Shown: positions 1 to 10,696 of the stretch, piece by piece
How the letters are laid out: each line of letters opens with the position of its first letter
How positions within the stretch are numbered: position 1 is the stretch's first letter
DNA from: Meloidogyne chitwoodi
Taxonomy: Eukaryota; Nematoda; Chromadorea; Rhabditida; Meloidogynidae
NCBI GenBank assembly: GCA_015183035.1
Contig: JACZZP010000014.1
Span: forward strand, 2,108,001 to 2,172,000
Reading direction: 5' to 3'
Length of the DNA stretch: 64,000 nt
The notes under the pieces: model-generated
Databases searched by the model: none
What the model saw: only the letters and a program-made list of their open reading frames with translations
Told to the model about the DNA's origin: nothing
Made by a program: the position numbers and the translations under genes

Positions 1-97
1 AAAAAAAATTCTTTTTTTCCCCAAAAATCAATCTTTTTTTTTTAAATAATTCCCTTTTTTAATTTAAAAAAATGTGTTGTTTTTTTATTTTCTCCTT

Positions 98-1510
98 ATG
101 AGAAGAATATTTTTTTGGTCGTATTTATTACTCTTAATTTTTGTTTTTGTTTATTTTGTTGTGGAAAATGGAAATGCTACTTCTGCAATTCCTAATATTT
201 GTCCAAGTAATCAACTTTATTTTGGACGTAAGTTTAAAAAAAAATATTTTATAATAAAAATTTTATTTTTAGCATGTATTGTTGGTGCATGTCCACCTGA
301 ATGCCCTGTTGTTTGTACTTGTATTGGACGTAGAGATTGTTGTACAACTTTAGGAAGAGGTGGAAATGGAAGCAATGATGGAGATGGTGGAAGGTTTAAT
401 TTAATTAAAAATATTTTATAAAAATATAAAGTTTTGGGGAAAATTTTTTTTAAAAGAATCCGAGAGTATGGTAGGGAATTTTCTTTAAAAAGATGTGTTG
501 TGTAATCTTAAAGATCTATAAAAGAATAAAAGAAAAGTCAGAAGCGAAGCTTCTTTAGTTCAGTGGTAGTGTGCTTGATTTTGCCTAGAAAGCAGTGAGG
601 AAGTTGAGGGTTCGAACCCTTCTTGGAAAATATGTTTATTTCTCTTAAGTTGTTGGAAAAAAAGATTTTTAAAAAAAAAATCTTTTTTAATAAAAACAAA
701 TTTTTTTAATTTTATCTCTTAGCATTTCTTCAAATGTATTAACTCGTCTTTTACTTGCATTATTATTATCATCTCCACCTTCTAATATTGGAGGACCTAA
801 AGCACGACTTAGTTTGGTAATATGCAGAGATTTGGCTTTAAATTGTGCTCTTTATACCTTTTATTGTGCTTTGCCTGTTTATGTAAACTTTTTTTTTTAA
901 TTTTTTTTTAATTCTTGGTTTTTATTAAAACAGTCTCTTTGTATGCGTACAAATTGTAAGCTTTAATTTTAAAAAGTTTTTTAATTTTTGTAAAATCAAA
1001 AAAAAGGTGCAGCAACTTGTGGGCTTTGTAATGATGGTGGTGGACTTTTAGGAATGCCATTGCTTCTCTCTTTGCTGGGTTTTAATGGTTTAATAAAAAA
1101 AAAAAATTTTAATAAAATTAATAAAAATTTTAGGTTTAAATGGCAATACAAGAAATCAAATAATATCATCTCCAAATACAATAAATTCAAACAATGATCA
1201 ATTACCTCAACAACCTTCTTCTCCAAATGCTATAAGATCTGGAGCACCTCCAATACGAGAAGAAAATAATGATGATGAAGATGAAAACGATAAAAATAAT
1301 ATAACAACAAAGGTTGAAAATAATTTTAATAATATTACTATACAAAATTCTTTTGGGAATTTTCCTTATATTAGAAGAAAAGAATCTATTAACAATAATC
1401 AAGCAACTAAAAATAATATTCAACCTTTAAACTTTGCAATTCCGCCTGGTTTACAAATTTTAGATCATCATAAAATTAAAGAACATTTAATTAAAATTGG
1501 TGCTATATAA
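98..1510 (+). CDS. ShKT-domain secreted cysteine-rich protein (paralogue 1)
   Basis: I read six exons. The ATG at 98 gives MRRIFFWSYLLLLIFVF, a strong signal peptide. Exon 1 ends near 227 (donor GTAAGT), exon 2 is about 272-396, and later exons start near 721, 933, 1007 and 1134, ending at TAA 1508-1510. Exon 2 is Cys-rich (CPPECPVVCTC, RRDCC). The middle holds an ShKT-like domain: CRDLALNCALYTFYC, then CMRTNCAATCGLC split over two introns. ShKT domains have six Cys; this one has a seventh just before the Met. After the domain comes a Gly-rich stretch, then an Asn-rich tail. The family is secreted, often with unknown partners or as a tag on surface and secreted enzymes. The same layout recurs at 38096-39206, so the two genes are paralogues. 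The gene is convergent with the groundhog-like gene 150 bp away. The function beyond the domain is unknown. Confidence 0.72.
549..630 (+). repeat. tRNA-like element a (intronic, sense)
   Basis: It has an A-box-like TTTAGTTCAGTGGTAGTG and a strong B box, GAGGGTTCGAACCCTTC, about 55 bases downstream. The acceptor ends do not pair, so it is not a canonical tRNA. It lies in the second intron of the ShKT gene, on the host sense strand, and resembles the element at 34237-34326 in the segment GCTTGATTTTG. Confidence 0.6.
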
Positions 1511-1659
1511 AAGAAAAGATTTAAAAAAAATATATGTTAAATATTTTCTTTTTTTTATGCCAATTCTAGCCATTAATTTAATTTTTTTTAATAAATTGTT
1601 AAAAAATTAATTTAAATAATTTAAACAAATATTTTTAACTATTTTTTTTGATTCATTTT

Positions 1660-4121
1660 TTAATTATTATTCTTTGTGTTTCTACTATTTGCACTCTGTA
1701 ATGATTCTTTTGCCAACCTTTGTTGTCTTCCAATTCCTCCAATAGAAGAAGCTGATGATGTTCTTTGTGAAGAACAAACAGGGGAGAAGACATAGCAATG
1801 TACATTTTTAACTGCTACAAGGCTGAAATTATGTAAAAGGTTTTTTAAAAGTTTATTTTATTTTTTTAAAGATTTATAAATGGGGAGATTATTTGAAATT
1901 TTATTAAAAAAATCATTTTTTAACCAAAATTCATCAGTATGTGCAATATAAGAAAAAAATCCTGTTCCACAAATAACATTAAAAAAGGTTCCAAATAAAG
2001 TTTCAGCTTTTTGTTGTAAAAAACGTTTAGAACGTTCAATATTTGTAGTAGTTGGATTATTAATTTTATTTAAGAGTAATTGAAAAATTAAAGATTTAAG
2101 TCTATTAGAATTACACATTTCTCTATTTTCATTCCATTGTTGGGGAAATTGTGGTGAAGGAGAAAAATTTTTTTGATGATAAATATTTTCTTCTTCTTCT
2201 TCTTCATAATCTATTTTATTATTCTTTTGTTTTTCTTTATTATTATTTTCTATAAAAAGGTCGGAAACTTTTTTCCTCATTTGTTGATCTCTGTATTGTT
2301 TTTTACATCCAAAGGAATTCTCTGGGCAAGGAAGCTTTAAAATGAGTTAATTTTTAAATAAATGAGACCCTAAAAATATTTTAGTATTCTAATTTGTAAA
2401 GAAAAATCTATTTTCTTTAAAATAAAAATTATTTTCCTCCAGCGGATTCGAACCTTGAACCTCATAAGCTTAAAACTAGACATTTCCCAGTTGCACTAAA
2501 TAAGCTTCCTGAAAAGTTGTGAGACGAAAAAAAGACTGTAAAGAGAAGAGAGAGACATTTTGTGTTATAGCTGCTGTAAACTTTCCGGATAGTAATATAT
2601 AATTGTTTCCGGAAATTTTATGTCTAACATTAAATATCTATCTTTTTCCTTTATGTAATATCTTTATATTTTTTCTATGTCTACTACATATTCTGTTAAG
2701 AAAAACATTTACTCTATTTTCCTGTTCATCCAAATAATCTTCTGAAACATTTTCTAATTCTTTCAAATATTCTTTTTCTGGATTTTGTTGTTCTAATATT
2801 AAAGGTTGATTTGTACTACTACTACTAGATTGAAAGGGAGATATTAAAGAAGGCAATGTTGGAAATAAACTGTTGGGAAATTGAAGAGGAAGAAATGGAA
2901 GTTGAGGAAATGTTGAAGGTTGGGGAGGAGGAGGTGGAGGAGGAAGTTGTTGAATTGGTGGCAATGGAATTGGTAAATTCTATTTTAAAAAATTATTAAT
3001 TATTTTATCACTTAAGTTATTAACCTTATTCGCTTTCAATCGATTATTCTCTTTTTCTAAAGGCATCAAAGTCAATTGTTGCTGTTCTTCATCACCACAT
3101 CCTCCTGCATTTTCTTTAATTTTATAATTTCCAAAATGCCATTTTATTGGATTTTCTTTTACAGAAGTAAATATTGGTTGTATTGGAGCAAGTCGAATAA
3201 TTTTGTTTTGAAATTGTTGTTTATTTTGATTTTCTTTTCTGTTAAAAGGGAAAGGATTTTGAGACTCTAATGTCCAAAAATTTTTTATTTACTCTTTGTA
3301 ATGATTGCACATATTATTATTCTCTTCTCCTTTTTCTGTAACCGTTTGTTGGATAGAATTATCATCATTACTTGGACTTTGTTGTTTATTCATTGAAGGG
3401 GGAGGTTCTTCATTAATTTTCCCTTTTCTTTTATTTATTTCCAAAAATTTGTATCTAAATTTTAATTTTTTACATTTTAATTTTTTAAAATATGTACATT
3501 TTACGACGCCATTCCCCAAGTGTTTTTGCTTGTTTTGTTGCCTTTTCATTTTCAGTTAGCATTGAAGTTAAATTATTTTGAGTGGGATTATCTGGGTGAT
3601 CAAATGCTAAAAATTGGAAACTTAAATTTTTTTTTAATTTTTTAAACTTTCTTTGCTTAATATAAGGCTTTTTCTTGAAAATTAAAATAATTTTCCATCA
3701 GTTGGATTCGAACCTTCAACCCAAGTAAGTGAAAAATAGACATTTTCCAACTACACCAAAATATTAATTTTTGATATTTCGCCTGAAAAATTCTCTTTTT
3801 TTGTAATTTTTTTCTTTATTTTTTAAAAATATTTCTAGTCTTCCTTTTTTATTTCATTTTTTTTCTTCTACCTTTAAAAGTAGTTTGTGCATCTAAAAAT
3901 AATTTTTGTGGTGGTTGTTGAATATTTCCAAAATTTTCTAAAAATCCCTCAGTTCCTCTGATTTTTCCATAACTATTTAAACTTTCCAAAAGTTGAGTTT
4001 TTAATTTTTCACCTTCTAATGAACTCATTTTTATTTTTTCTGCCAAAATTTTAGTAGGAAAATATTTGTGTAAAATTAAAGAAATTAAGAAAATAATTGC
4101 TGTAATTCTGTTATTTAACAT
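1660..4121 (-). CDS. Groundhog-like (Ground-like domain) secreted protein
   Basis: This minus-strand multi-exon gene starts at 4121 with MLNNRITAIIFLISLILHKY, a signal peptide. Exons continue near 3597-3490, 3440-3300, 3265-3025 and 2975-2705 (proline-rich), then about 2328-1917 and 1818-1660. The C terminus is a Ground-like domain: LPCPENSFGC, then CNSNRL, FNVICGTGFFSYIAHTDEF and, after an intron in which TG plus C makes a Cys, VHCYVFSPVC. Ground-like proteins are nematode-specific, hedgehog-related secreted proteins tied to cuticle and extracellular matrix. The middle is low-complexity (Pro, Gln, Asn, Glu). One junction, near 3270-3300, does not keep phase with the simplest donor and acceptor, so that intron is uncertain. 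Two tRNA-like elements sit in its introns. Confidence 0.7.
2434..2510 (-). repeat. tRNA-like element b (intronic, sense)
   Basis: Read on the minus strand it has an A-box-like TTTAGTGCAACTGGG and a B box CAAGGTTCGAATCCGC. It lies in the intron before the Ground-like exon, on the host strand. The sequence after the B box (GGAGGAAAATAATTTT) resembles that of elements c and d, so homology extends past the tRNA-like part. Confidence 0.6.
3691..3765 (-). repeat. tRNA-like element c (intronic, sense)
   Basis: The minus-strand A box is TGGTGTAGTTGG and the B box is GAAGGTTCGAATCC. It lies in the first intron of the groundhog-like gene, in sense. It is a close relative of element d, with similarity extending about 35 bases past the tRNA-like part into CAAGAAAAAGCCTTATATTA. 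Confidence 0.6.
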
Positions 4122-5268
4122 TTTCTGTTTTTTAAAGTTTTTTAAAAATTTGAAATTAATTTTTAATTATAAATAGATGAATAAGAAATAGTTTTCTTTG
4201 TAATACAAGGTTTTATTTTGAAAATAAAAATCATTCTCCATCAGTGGGGTTCGAACCTTCCACCTAAGTAGGAGAAAATCAAACATTCTCCGACTACACC
4301 AGAAGTTGAATTTTCAGTTTAATTAAATGAATAATAAGAGAAATGTTTGATTTTAAATACACAAAGGCTTAAGTCTAAAAGTAAAATATAAAAAAAGAAG
4401 AAAAGTATAAAAAGAATAATTAATTTTTTTGGGAATTCCAACAATGAATAGAGGGGAAAACGCAAAAAAAAACGTTAGAAAACAAATTATTTTCTGATGA
4501 AATTAATATTATTTTATTTTTTTCCTCATTTTGAAGAGAATAAGAAAGTATTTAACCACATTTTACTTCAAAAAACTGATATATTTATATATTTTCAAGT
4601 TGCAATTGATGCGCGTACTTTTCCTTTCTCTATTGTCCACTCATTTTAAACCTAAAAGATCAACTTTTTTATAAATATCAACATTTGTTTGTTGGAATTT
4701 CTTTTTTGGATTAAAAAAAAATCCAGTAAAAGAAAAGCTACTTGAAAATATTAGATTGAAAAAGAAGAAGATGAGAAGAAGAAAAAAGAAAAAATAAAAG
4801 TTTTTAAGGTTTAGGTTTTGTATATATTTTTGTTGCCGAATTTTATATAAGAGGATATAAAAAAGAAGACCGCTTTAAGCGATATTTTCTCTCCAACATG
4901 TAAAATTAAATATATATTTTTATACAAGTGATTTTATTTTATTTATGATTGATTTTTAATGGGGATATAAACAGAAAAAAATCCGAAAATATTCTACAAA
5001 TGAAAAATTTCTTTTGACATTTTGTCATTTTTACCCTTAATGGCGTTTTGTCTATGCGACATTTTATAGAAGCTGCAGCGATTATTTTTGTGCGTAGATA
5101 TTTTAAACATTTTACATTTCGATATTCTTTCGCGCGGAGAATTTCATAATACCTAAATCATTAAATTTCGTTTCACATAATTTTTTGATGTCGGATTTTT
5201 GTTCTATTTTAATTTTTTTAAATTTATAGAGCTTTATTGCATAATTTTAAAATAATATTTATACTATT
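4122..5268. other. Intergenic, divergent promoter region
   Basis: It lies between the groundhog-like gene (-) and SerRS (+) and is very AT-rich. It holds tRNA-like element d and, near 5015-5080, fragments resembling the dispersed GACATTTTGTC repeat seen at 25345 and 33050. I see no coding frame. Confidence 0.5.
4232..4306 (-). repeat. tRNA-like element d (5' flank of groundhog-like gene)
   Basis: The minus-strand A box is TGGTGTAGTCGGAG and the B box is GAAGGTTCGAACCCC. It is nearly the same as element c, including the downstream CAAAATAAAACCTTGTATTA. This is typical of a SINE-like unit or of a local duplication. Confidence 0.6.
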
Positions 5269-7476
5269 ATGGTTCTAAATATTGATCTCTTTCGAGTGGA
5301 AAAGGGAGGCAATCCTGAATTGATTAGAACTTCTCAGAAAGGACGTTACGCTGATATTAGTCTTGTTGATAAAGTTATTGAAGCTGATGTTGATTGGAGA
5401 AAAGGTTTTTAAAATTAATACAAAATATTGACTACTCTTCTAATTAAAATAATTTTTTTAGCACGTTTTGATTTGGATTCAATCAATCGAGCAAGTAAAA
5501 TGTGTAGTGCAACTGTAGGTGATAAAATGAAGGTTTTTTTCTTTTTTCTTAACCTTTTATTCTGTTTTTAGAAGAAAGAAAAACAAGATGGTTCGGATGC
5601 TCTTCCAAATGGTTTTGAATCTAAATTTGATAAATTGAGCTTGGATAGTCTTAAGGTTCTTTTTAATTAAATAACAAAATACAATTTTATCTCTAGACTC
5701 TTTCAATAGCTCAAGTCAAAAACTTAAAAAGGAAGTTGGATGAAGAAGGTATTGAAACAACTTTGAAGATGGAAAATTTGGAAAAGGATCGCAATGAAAA
5801 TTTAAAGAGAATTGGAAATTTGTTACATGAGTCTGTTCCAATAAGTGACAATGAAGATAATAATCGTGTGGAGAGGACTTTCGGTGATTGTGAAAGTCGA
5901 AAGTGTTATTCTCATGTTTGTTCTTTTTTATTTTTGGATATTATTTAGTAATTGTTGGAAGGTTATTTTTGGAAAATTATATGCAGTTTATCTGAAAATA
6001 ATGATCAATGATAATTTGTCCCACGTTTTCAGTTTAACTTCAATTTTTTTCTTTTCTTAAAGGTTGACTTGGTTACAATGATTGATGGATTTGATGGTGA
6101 ACGTGGCGCTAATGTTGCTGGTGGTAGAGGCTTCTTTCTTAAAGGACCCTTAGTTTTTTTGGAGCAAGCATTAATTGGATTAGCTCTTAGATTACTTTCG
6201 GAAAGAGGATTTGTTCCAATTTATCCTCCATTTTTTATGAGAAAGGTTTTTTCTAATATTTAAGAATAGTACAATTAAATTTTTAGGAACTTATGCAAGA
6301 GGTCGCACAGTTGGATCAATTTGATGAGGAGCTTTATAAAGTTAGGTTTTTTTAAATTTACTGTGGTAGATTAATAGAATTTCGAAGTTAAATTAACAAG
6401 ATCGTTGTGGTGTAGTGGTTAAGCGTTTAGTTTTGAGTAAAGTTTTGTGGAAGTTCGAGACCTTTTCTTCCTATAGTTTTTCTGACACATTGTGGCTGTT
6501 ATAAATTATTTTAAAAAATAAAAATAATTTTTATTATTTTTTAAGGTAACCGGTAAAAGCTCTGAAAATGAAAATTCTAATGATGATAAATATTTAATTG
6601 CAACTTCAGAACAACCAATAGCTGCTTTTCATCGTTTGCTTTTTTTCTTTTAATATTTTTTAAACAGATTTTTAAGGTGATGAATGGTTAGTGGCTTCTA
6701 GTTTGCCTTTAAAATATGCTGGAATATCTACGTGTTTTCGACAAGAGGTTTCTTTTTTTCTAAAGGTTTTTAAATTTTTATTTATTTTTTAGGTAGGAAG
6801 TCATGGACGTGATACTCGAGGAATTTTTCGAGTTCATCAATTTGAAAAAATTGAACAATTTGTTATTTGTTCCCCTTTTGATGATGAATCTTGGGAACAT
6901 TTTGATGAGGTTTCTTTTTTAATTTTTTGTATAAGGTTTTTTTATTTTTTTTTATTAAAGATGATTGGAAATGCTGAATTTTATTATCAAAAGTTAGGAA
7001 TTCCTTATAGAATTGTTAATATTGTTTCTGGTGAATTAAATAATGCAGCATCAAAAAAACTTGATTTGGAAGCTTGGTTCCCAGCAAGTGGAGCTTTTCG
7101 TGAATTGGTTTCTTGTTCAAATTGTACAGATTATCAATCGAGAAGACTTCGTATTCGTTATGGTCAAACTAAAAAATTGGATGGGGAGGTTAATATATTT
7201 ATTTAAAATTTATTAATTATGATATGTCCTCGACATTTTTTTAATTTACCTTTTTAAAAAAAGGTAAATTATGTTCATATGCTTAATGCAACGATGTGTG
7301 CAACAACAAGAGTTATTTGTGCTGTTTTAGAAAATTATCAAACAAATGATTGTATTTTAATTCCTGAAGCTTTACGTGAATTTATGCCATCGCAATATAA
7401 AGAACGTTTACCTTTTGTTAAACCAGCACCCTGTGACCAAGAGAAGGAAAAATTGCAACAGCAAAAGGCTAAATAA
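5269..7476 (+). CDS. sars-1: Cytosolic seryl-tRNA synthetase
   Basis: It charges tRNA-Ser in the cytosol. There are about twelve exons with short introns. The protein starts [16 protein letters not shown], typical of eukaryotic cytosolic SerRS. An N-terminal coiled-coil arm (about residues 60-170: [17 protein letters not shown]) is followed by the class II catalytic core: [14 protein letters not shown], the motif 2 region [20 protein letters not shown], and the motif 3 region [20 protein letters not shown] then RRLRIRYGQ. The C terminus, [14 protein letters not shown], matches the family. All core motifs are intact. The intron at about 6350-6545 contains tRNA-like element e. The upstream flank is about 1.1 kb from a divergent gene. 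Confidence 0.95.
6401..6475 (+). repeat. tRNA-like element e (intronic, sense)
   Basis: The A box is TGGTGTAGTGGTTAAGCG and the degenerate B box is GAAGTTCGAGACC. It lies in a SerRS intron on the coding strand. The acceptor arm does not pair. Confidence 0.55.
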
Positions 7477-8672
7477 ATAAATTTAAGTTTTAATTTTTTG
7501 TTGATTTATTTTTTTTGTAATTCTGAGATTTTAAATTAATTTTTGGGGATCAAATTATTATTTAAAAGAATTTTTAGAAATTTTTTTTTTGTCTTTTAAA
7601 GAGTTTTGATCCCCTTGAACTATTATAAAAAAAGATTTTAATTCTTGCTAAAATAAATAAATACTCTCTTGTTTTATTTTACAATAAAAAAATCCCTTAA
7701 AAATGTTTTGTTATTTTAAAAAACTTTTATTTTTAATTGTTTTTAATTTTATTTGAAAGATTTTTTTCTTTTATTTAATATTTTATTTATTTTTTAAATG
7801 TTAAAAAAATATTGTTATAGAATAGGAAGAGAAGAGAGAATAATAATGAATTATTTAATTTATTTTTTTTATTAAAAAAAAGTGCTCACAATCAGCTGTT
7901 CTTCAGGTTTAATATTTGTAATTATACATTATCTCATATTTAATCTCAAACAATTTTTAGAAAGAAAGAGAGCTTTTTCACATGACCGAGAGATTGATAG
8001 GACGTGAGAATTTTCAACCCATTTGATCATTGAGAAGAAAAATATATAAAAAAGGATTGGATCAATAGAGAGAGATTAAAAGCAAGGTTTTTATTTAATT
8101 TTATTTAATTTTTAAAGAAAAAATGCGATATTTTGGGAATTACTTGTCTTTTGATCGCTTTTTAGCTGCCCGTTAATCGATTTTTTGAATCAACATTTTT
8201 TGTTGTTTTGTTTATTACTTTGATTGGATTTTTTAGATTAAGAAAAGGAGGAGAAAAACTGTTCTTTTTCTTTTTTTTAACCAATATATTAAAAAAAAAT
8301 TCTCGTCTCTTATAAAATCTTTTTCTTCTCTTTAAGATTGCTACTTTAACGAAGTCTTTTTTTTTATTTTAATAAATATTTGTTTTTATTTTATATTTAT
8401 CCTTTCTCTCTTTCCACTTTGTCCACAATTTAAAAAAATTTTTTTTCTTTTTAAATTTATTTAAAAAGAAAAAAATTGTTTGTCCACAAATAAAAATAAA
8501 TTTTGTTCGCAATCATTGACACATTTTCTTTCTCTTTTCTTCTTTTTTTTTTAATCTTTTGTCGAAATATTTTGTCAACTTTTGTAGAAAATTTATATAT
8601 TTTTGCTTTTATTCACTCATAATTATTCTATTTTTTTATTAAAAATCTTTTCAACAAAAAAATTTATTTTCT
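7477..8672. other. Intergenic region, no gene seen
   Basis: This AT-rich spacer lies between SerRS and the kinase gene. It has long T and A tracts and TTTGTCCAC-like repeats near 8420-8490. I see no frame with coding character, no tRNA and no clear transposon. Confidence 0.4.
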
Positions 8673-10696
8673 ATGAACGACGACAATAGTTTTGAAGTAA
8701 ATTTTTGAAAAAATCTTTTTAAATTCTGTTATCTCTGTTTAAGGAGAAGAACCCAGTGAAAAAGACTTTAATTCTAGCCTAGTTAATAAATAAAAAAATA
8801 AAGGTTTCTTGTATAAGCTTTAATGGTCGAGTGGATAACACCCTCGTTTTAGTTGTCTCGTGGGGTTTGTTCGATCCCTTCCAGTGGTTTTCTGCTTTCT
8901 TAAGTTAAATTCAACCTTTTTGAAATTTTTTATTATTATAAAAACTTGTGGAAAAATATAAAAAATTTTTTTTTCAAAATATAGTAGAAAAATTAAAAAT
9001 TTGATACTTTATTTTTATTTTCAGGGCATTGATGGAGAACATTCTGAAGAATTGGTTTCATCCAGATTACCCTCTAGTAATAATATAATACGTGGACAAG
9101 AGGATTCTTATGCAGTTGGAAAAAGGATAGCATCAGGGAAATATGGAGCGGTTTATGAGGTTTTTATTTTTTTTATTTATTTTTTTTTAATTTTTTAAAG
9201 GTTTTGCGGACGAGGGATGGAAGTTGGTTTTATTATTTTAAATTAATCTATTTTATTAATATTTATCAATGCTTACTTTTATTTTTTCTAGAAGTATTTG
9301 CAGCAAAACTTGAAGTTTGTGACATTTCAACAAAAGCTTTAAGTATGGATTATTTGGTATTAAAAGCTTCAAATAAAGCAAATTTGTCACATTTTTGTAA
9401 TTTAATTGACAGAGGAATGATTCAAAAACATTTTAAATTTCTTATAATGAATAAGGTTTTTGTTTTTTTTTATTTTTATTTTTTTTGATTTTTTAAAGTT
9501 AGGAGAAAATTTGTACAAATTACGCCTTCAATTTCAACATTATCGTTTTTCAGCTCCTACAGCTTTAAGACTTTCATTAGAAATGCTTGATGCTTTAGAA
9601 CAACTTCATTCACTTGGTTTTGTTCACAGAGATGTTAAACCCTCAAATTTTGCGTTACTTGAAGAAAAAACAAAAAAAGATAAAACTAGTCGAATAATTT
9701 TGATTGATTTTGGACTTTGTAGGCAATTTAGAATGCCTAATAATGGTGAAATTAAACAACCGAGAGAAAATACACAATTCAGGTTTTTTTAAATTAATTT
9801 TAAGTTTAAAATAAATAAATTAATTTTATAAAAAAAGAGGAACAATTCGATACGCACCTTTAGCAGCACATTTAGCAAAAGAACAATCACCAAAAGATGA
9901 TCTTGAAAGTTGGCTTTATGTTGTGGTTTGTTTTTAATTTTTTTTAATTATTTTAATTTTTTTTATTATTTTAAAGGCAGAATTTATGGCAGGTGAATTG
10001 CCTTGGAGTGGTTATCACGGAGCTGAACGTGATCAAGTTAAAAGGATAAAAGAAGAGACTAGAAGTCAACAAGGAATGGTTTTTTAAAAGAATTTTAAAT
10101 AATTTAATTTATTTTTTTTTAAAAAAAGATTGATTTACTTAAGCATTGTCCTCGGGTTTACTTTTATTTTATTTTATTAAATTTAATAATTTTTTAATAG
10201 ATGGAATTTCGACGTATTCTAACCTATTTGGATCAACTTGAATATAATTCACTTCCAAATTATCAGGTTTTTTTTTTAATTTTTATGGAGGGTTTTTCTT
10301 CTTCTTTTTGCTAACAGACTCCTTAAAAAATTATTTTTTATTTTAAAGGTTTCTACAATTTTTGTTAAAAAATTGAGCTATTCAGAGACATAAAATAAAT
10401 TTTTTTTTAATAAATTAAAAAAAATTGAGGAGTTTATAACAAAAAGAAAAGAAAGAAATATTTAATTAATTAATTAATTTAAAAAGTATGTTCGTGATTT
10501 AATTTGTTTGGCAATGCGTAATAATGATATAAATCCACAAGAACCTTATGATTGGGAACAACAAATGGAAGAAGAAAAAGAAAAAGATGTTGAAAAAGAT
10601 GTTGAAAAAGTTGAAAATAAAGATGATGGAAAACAACAAAAAATAATAATAATTGATGGACCTTCTTCAACAATAAATTTAAATAATGGTAAATAA
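8673..10696 (+). CDS. CK1-family (TTBK-like) protein kinase
   Basis: Exon 1 is 8673-8696 (MNDDNSFE), followed by a 327-base intron, then exons at 9024-9159, 9201-9222, 9292-9455, 9499-9782, 9838-9925, 9977-10078, 10129-10155, 10201-10266 and about 10487-10696. Kinase features in order are a Gly-loop region (GKRIASGKYGAVYE), VAIK-type lysine (VFAAKLEV), catalytic loop HRDVKPSNFALL, IDFGLCRQF, and GTIRYAPLAAH in the activation segment. HRDVKPSNFA and the lack of an APE motif are typical of the casein kinase 1/TTBK branch, which is greatly expanded in nematodes. The tail is a Glu/Lys-rich low-complexity stretch (residues after YDWEQQ). Substrates are unknown. The first exon is inferred only from phase. 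Confidence 0.82.
8816..8890 (+). repeat. tRNA-like element f (kinase intron 1, sense)
   Basis: The A-box-like sequence is TAATGGTCGAGTGGATAACA and the B-box-like part is TTTGTTCGATCCC. The cloverleaf is incomplete. It lies in the putative first intron of the kinase gene, on the coding strand. Confidence 0.5.

Noticed and set aside
10350..10395. Possible alternative last exon of the kinase (VSTIFVKKLSYSET-stop)
   Set aside because: It is in phase and follows an acceptor, but the downstream exon YVRDLICLAMRNND fits CK1 kinases better. It could be an isoform; evidence is too weak.
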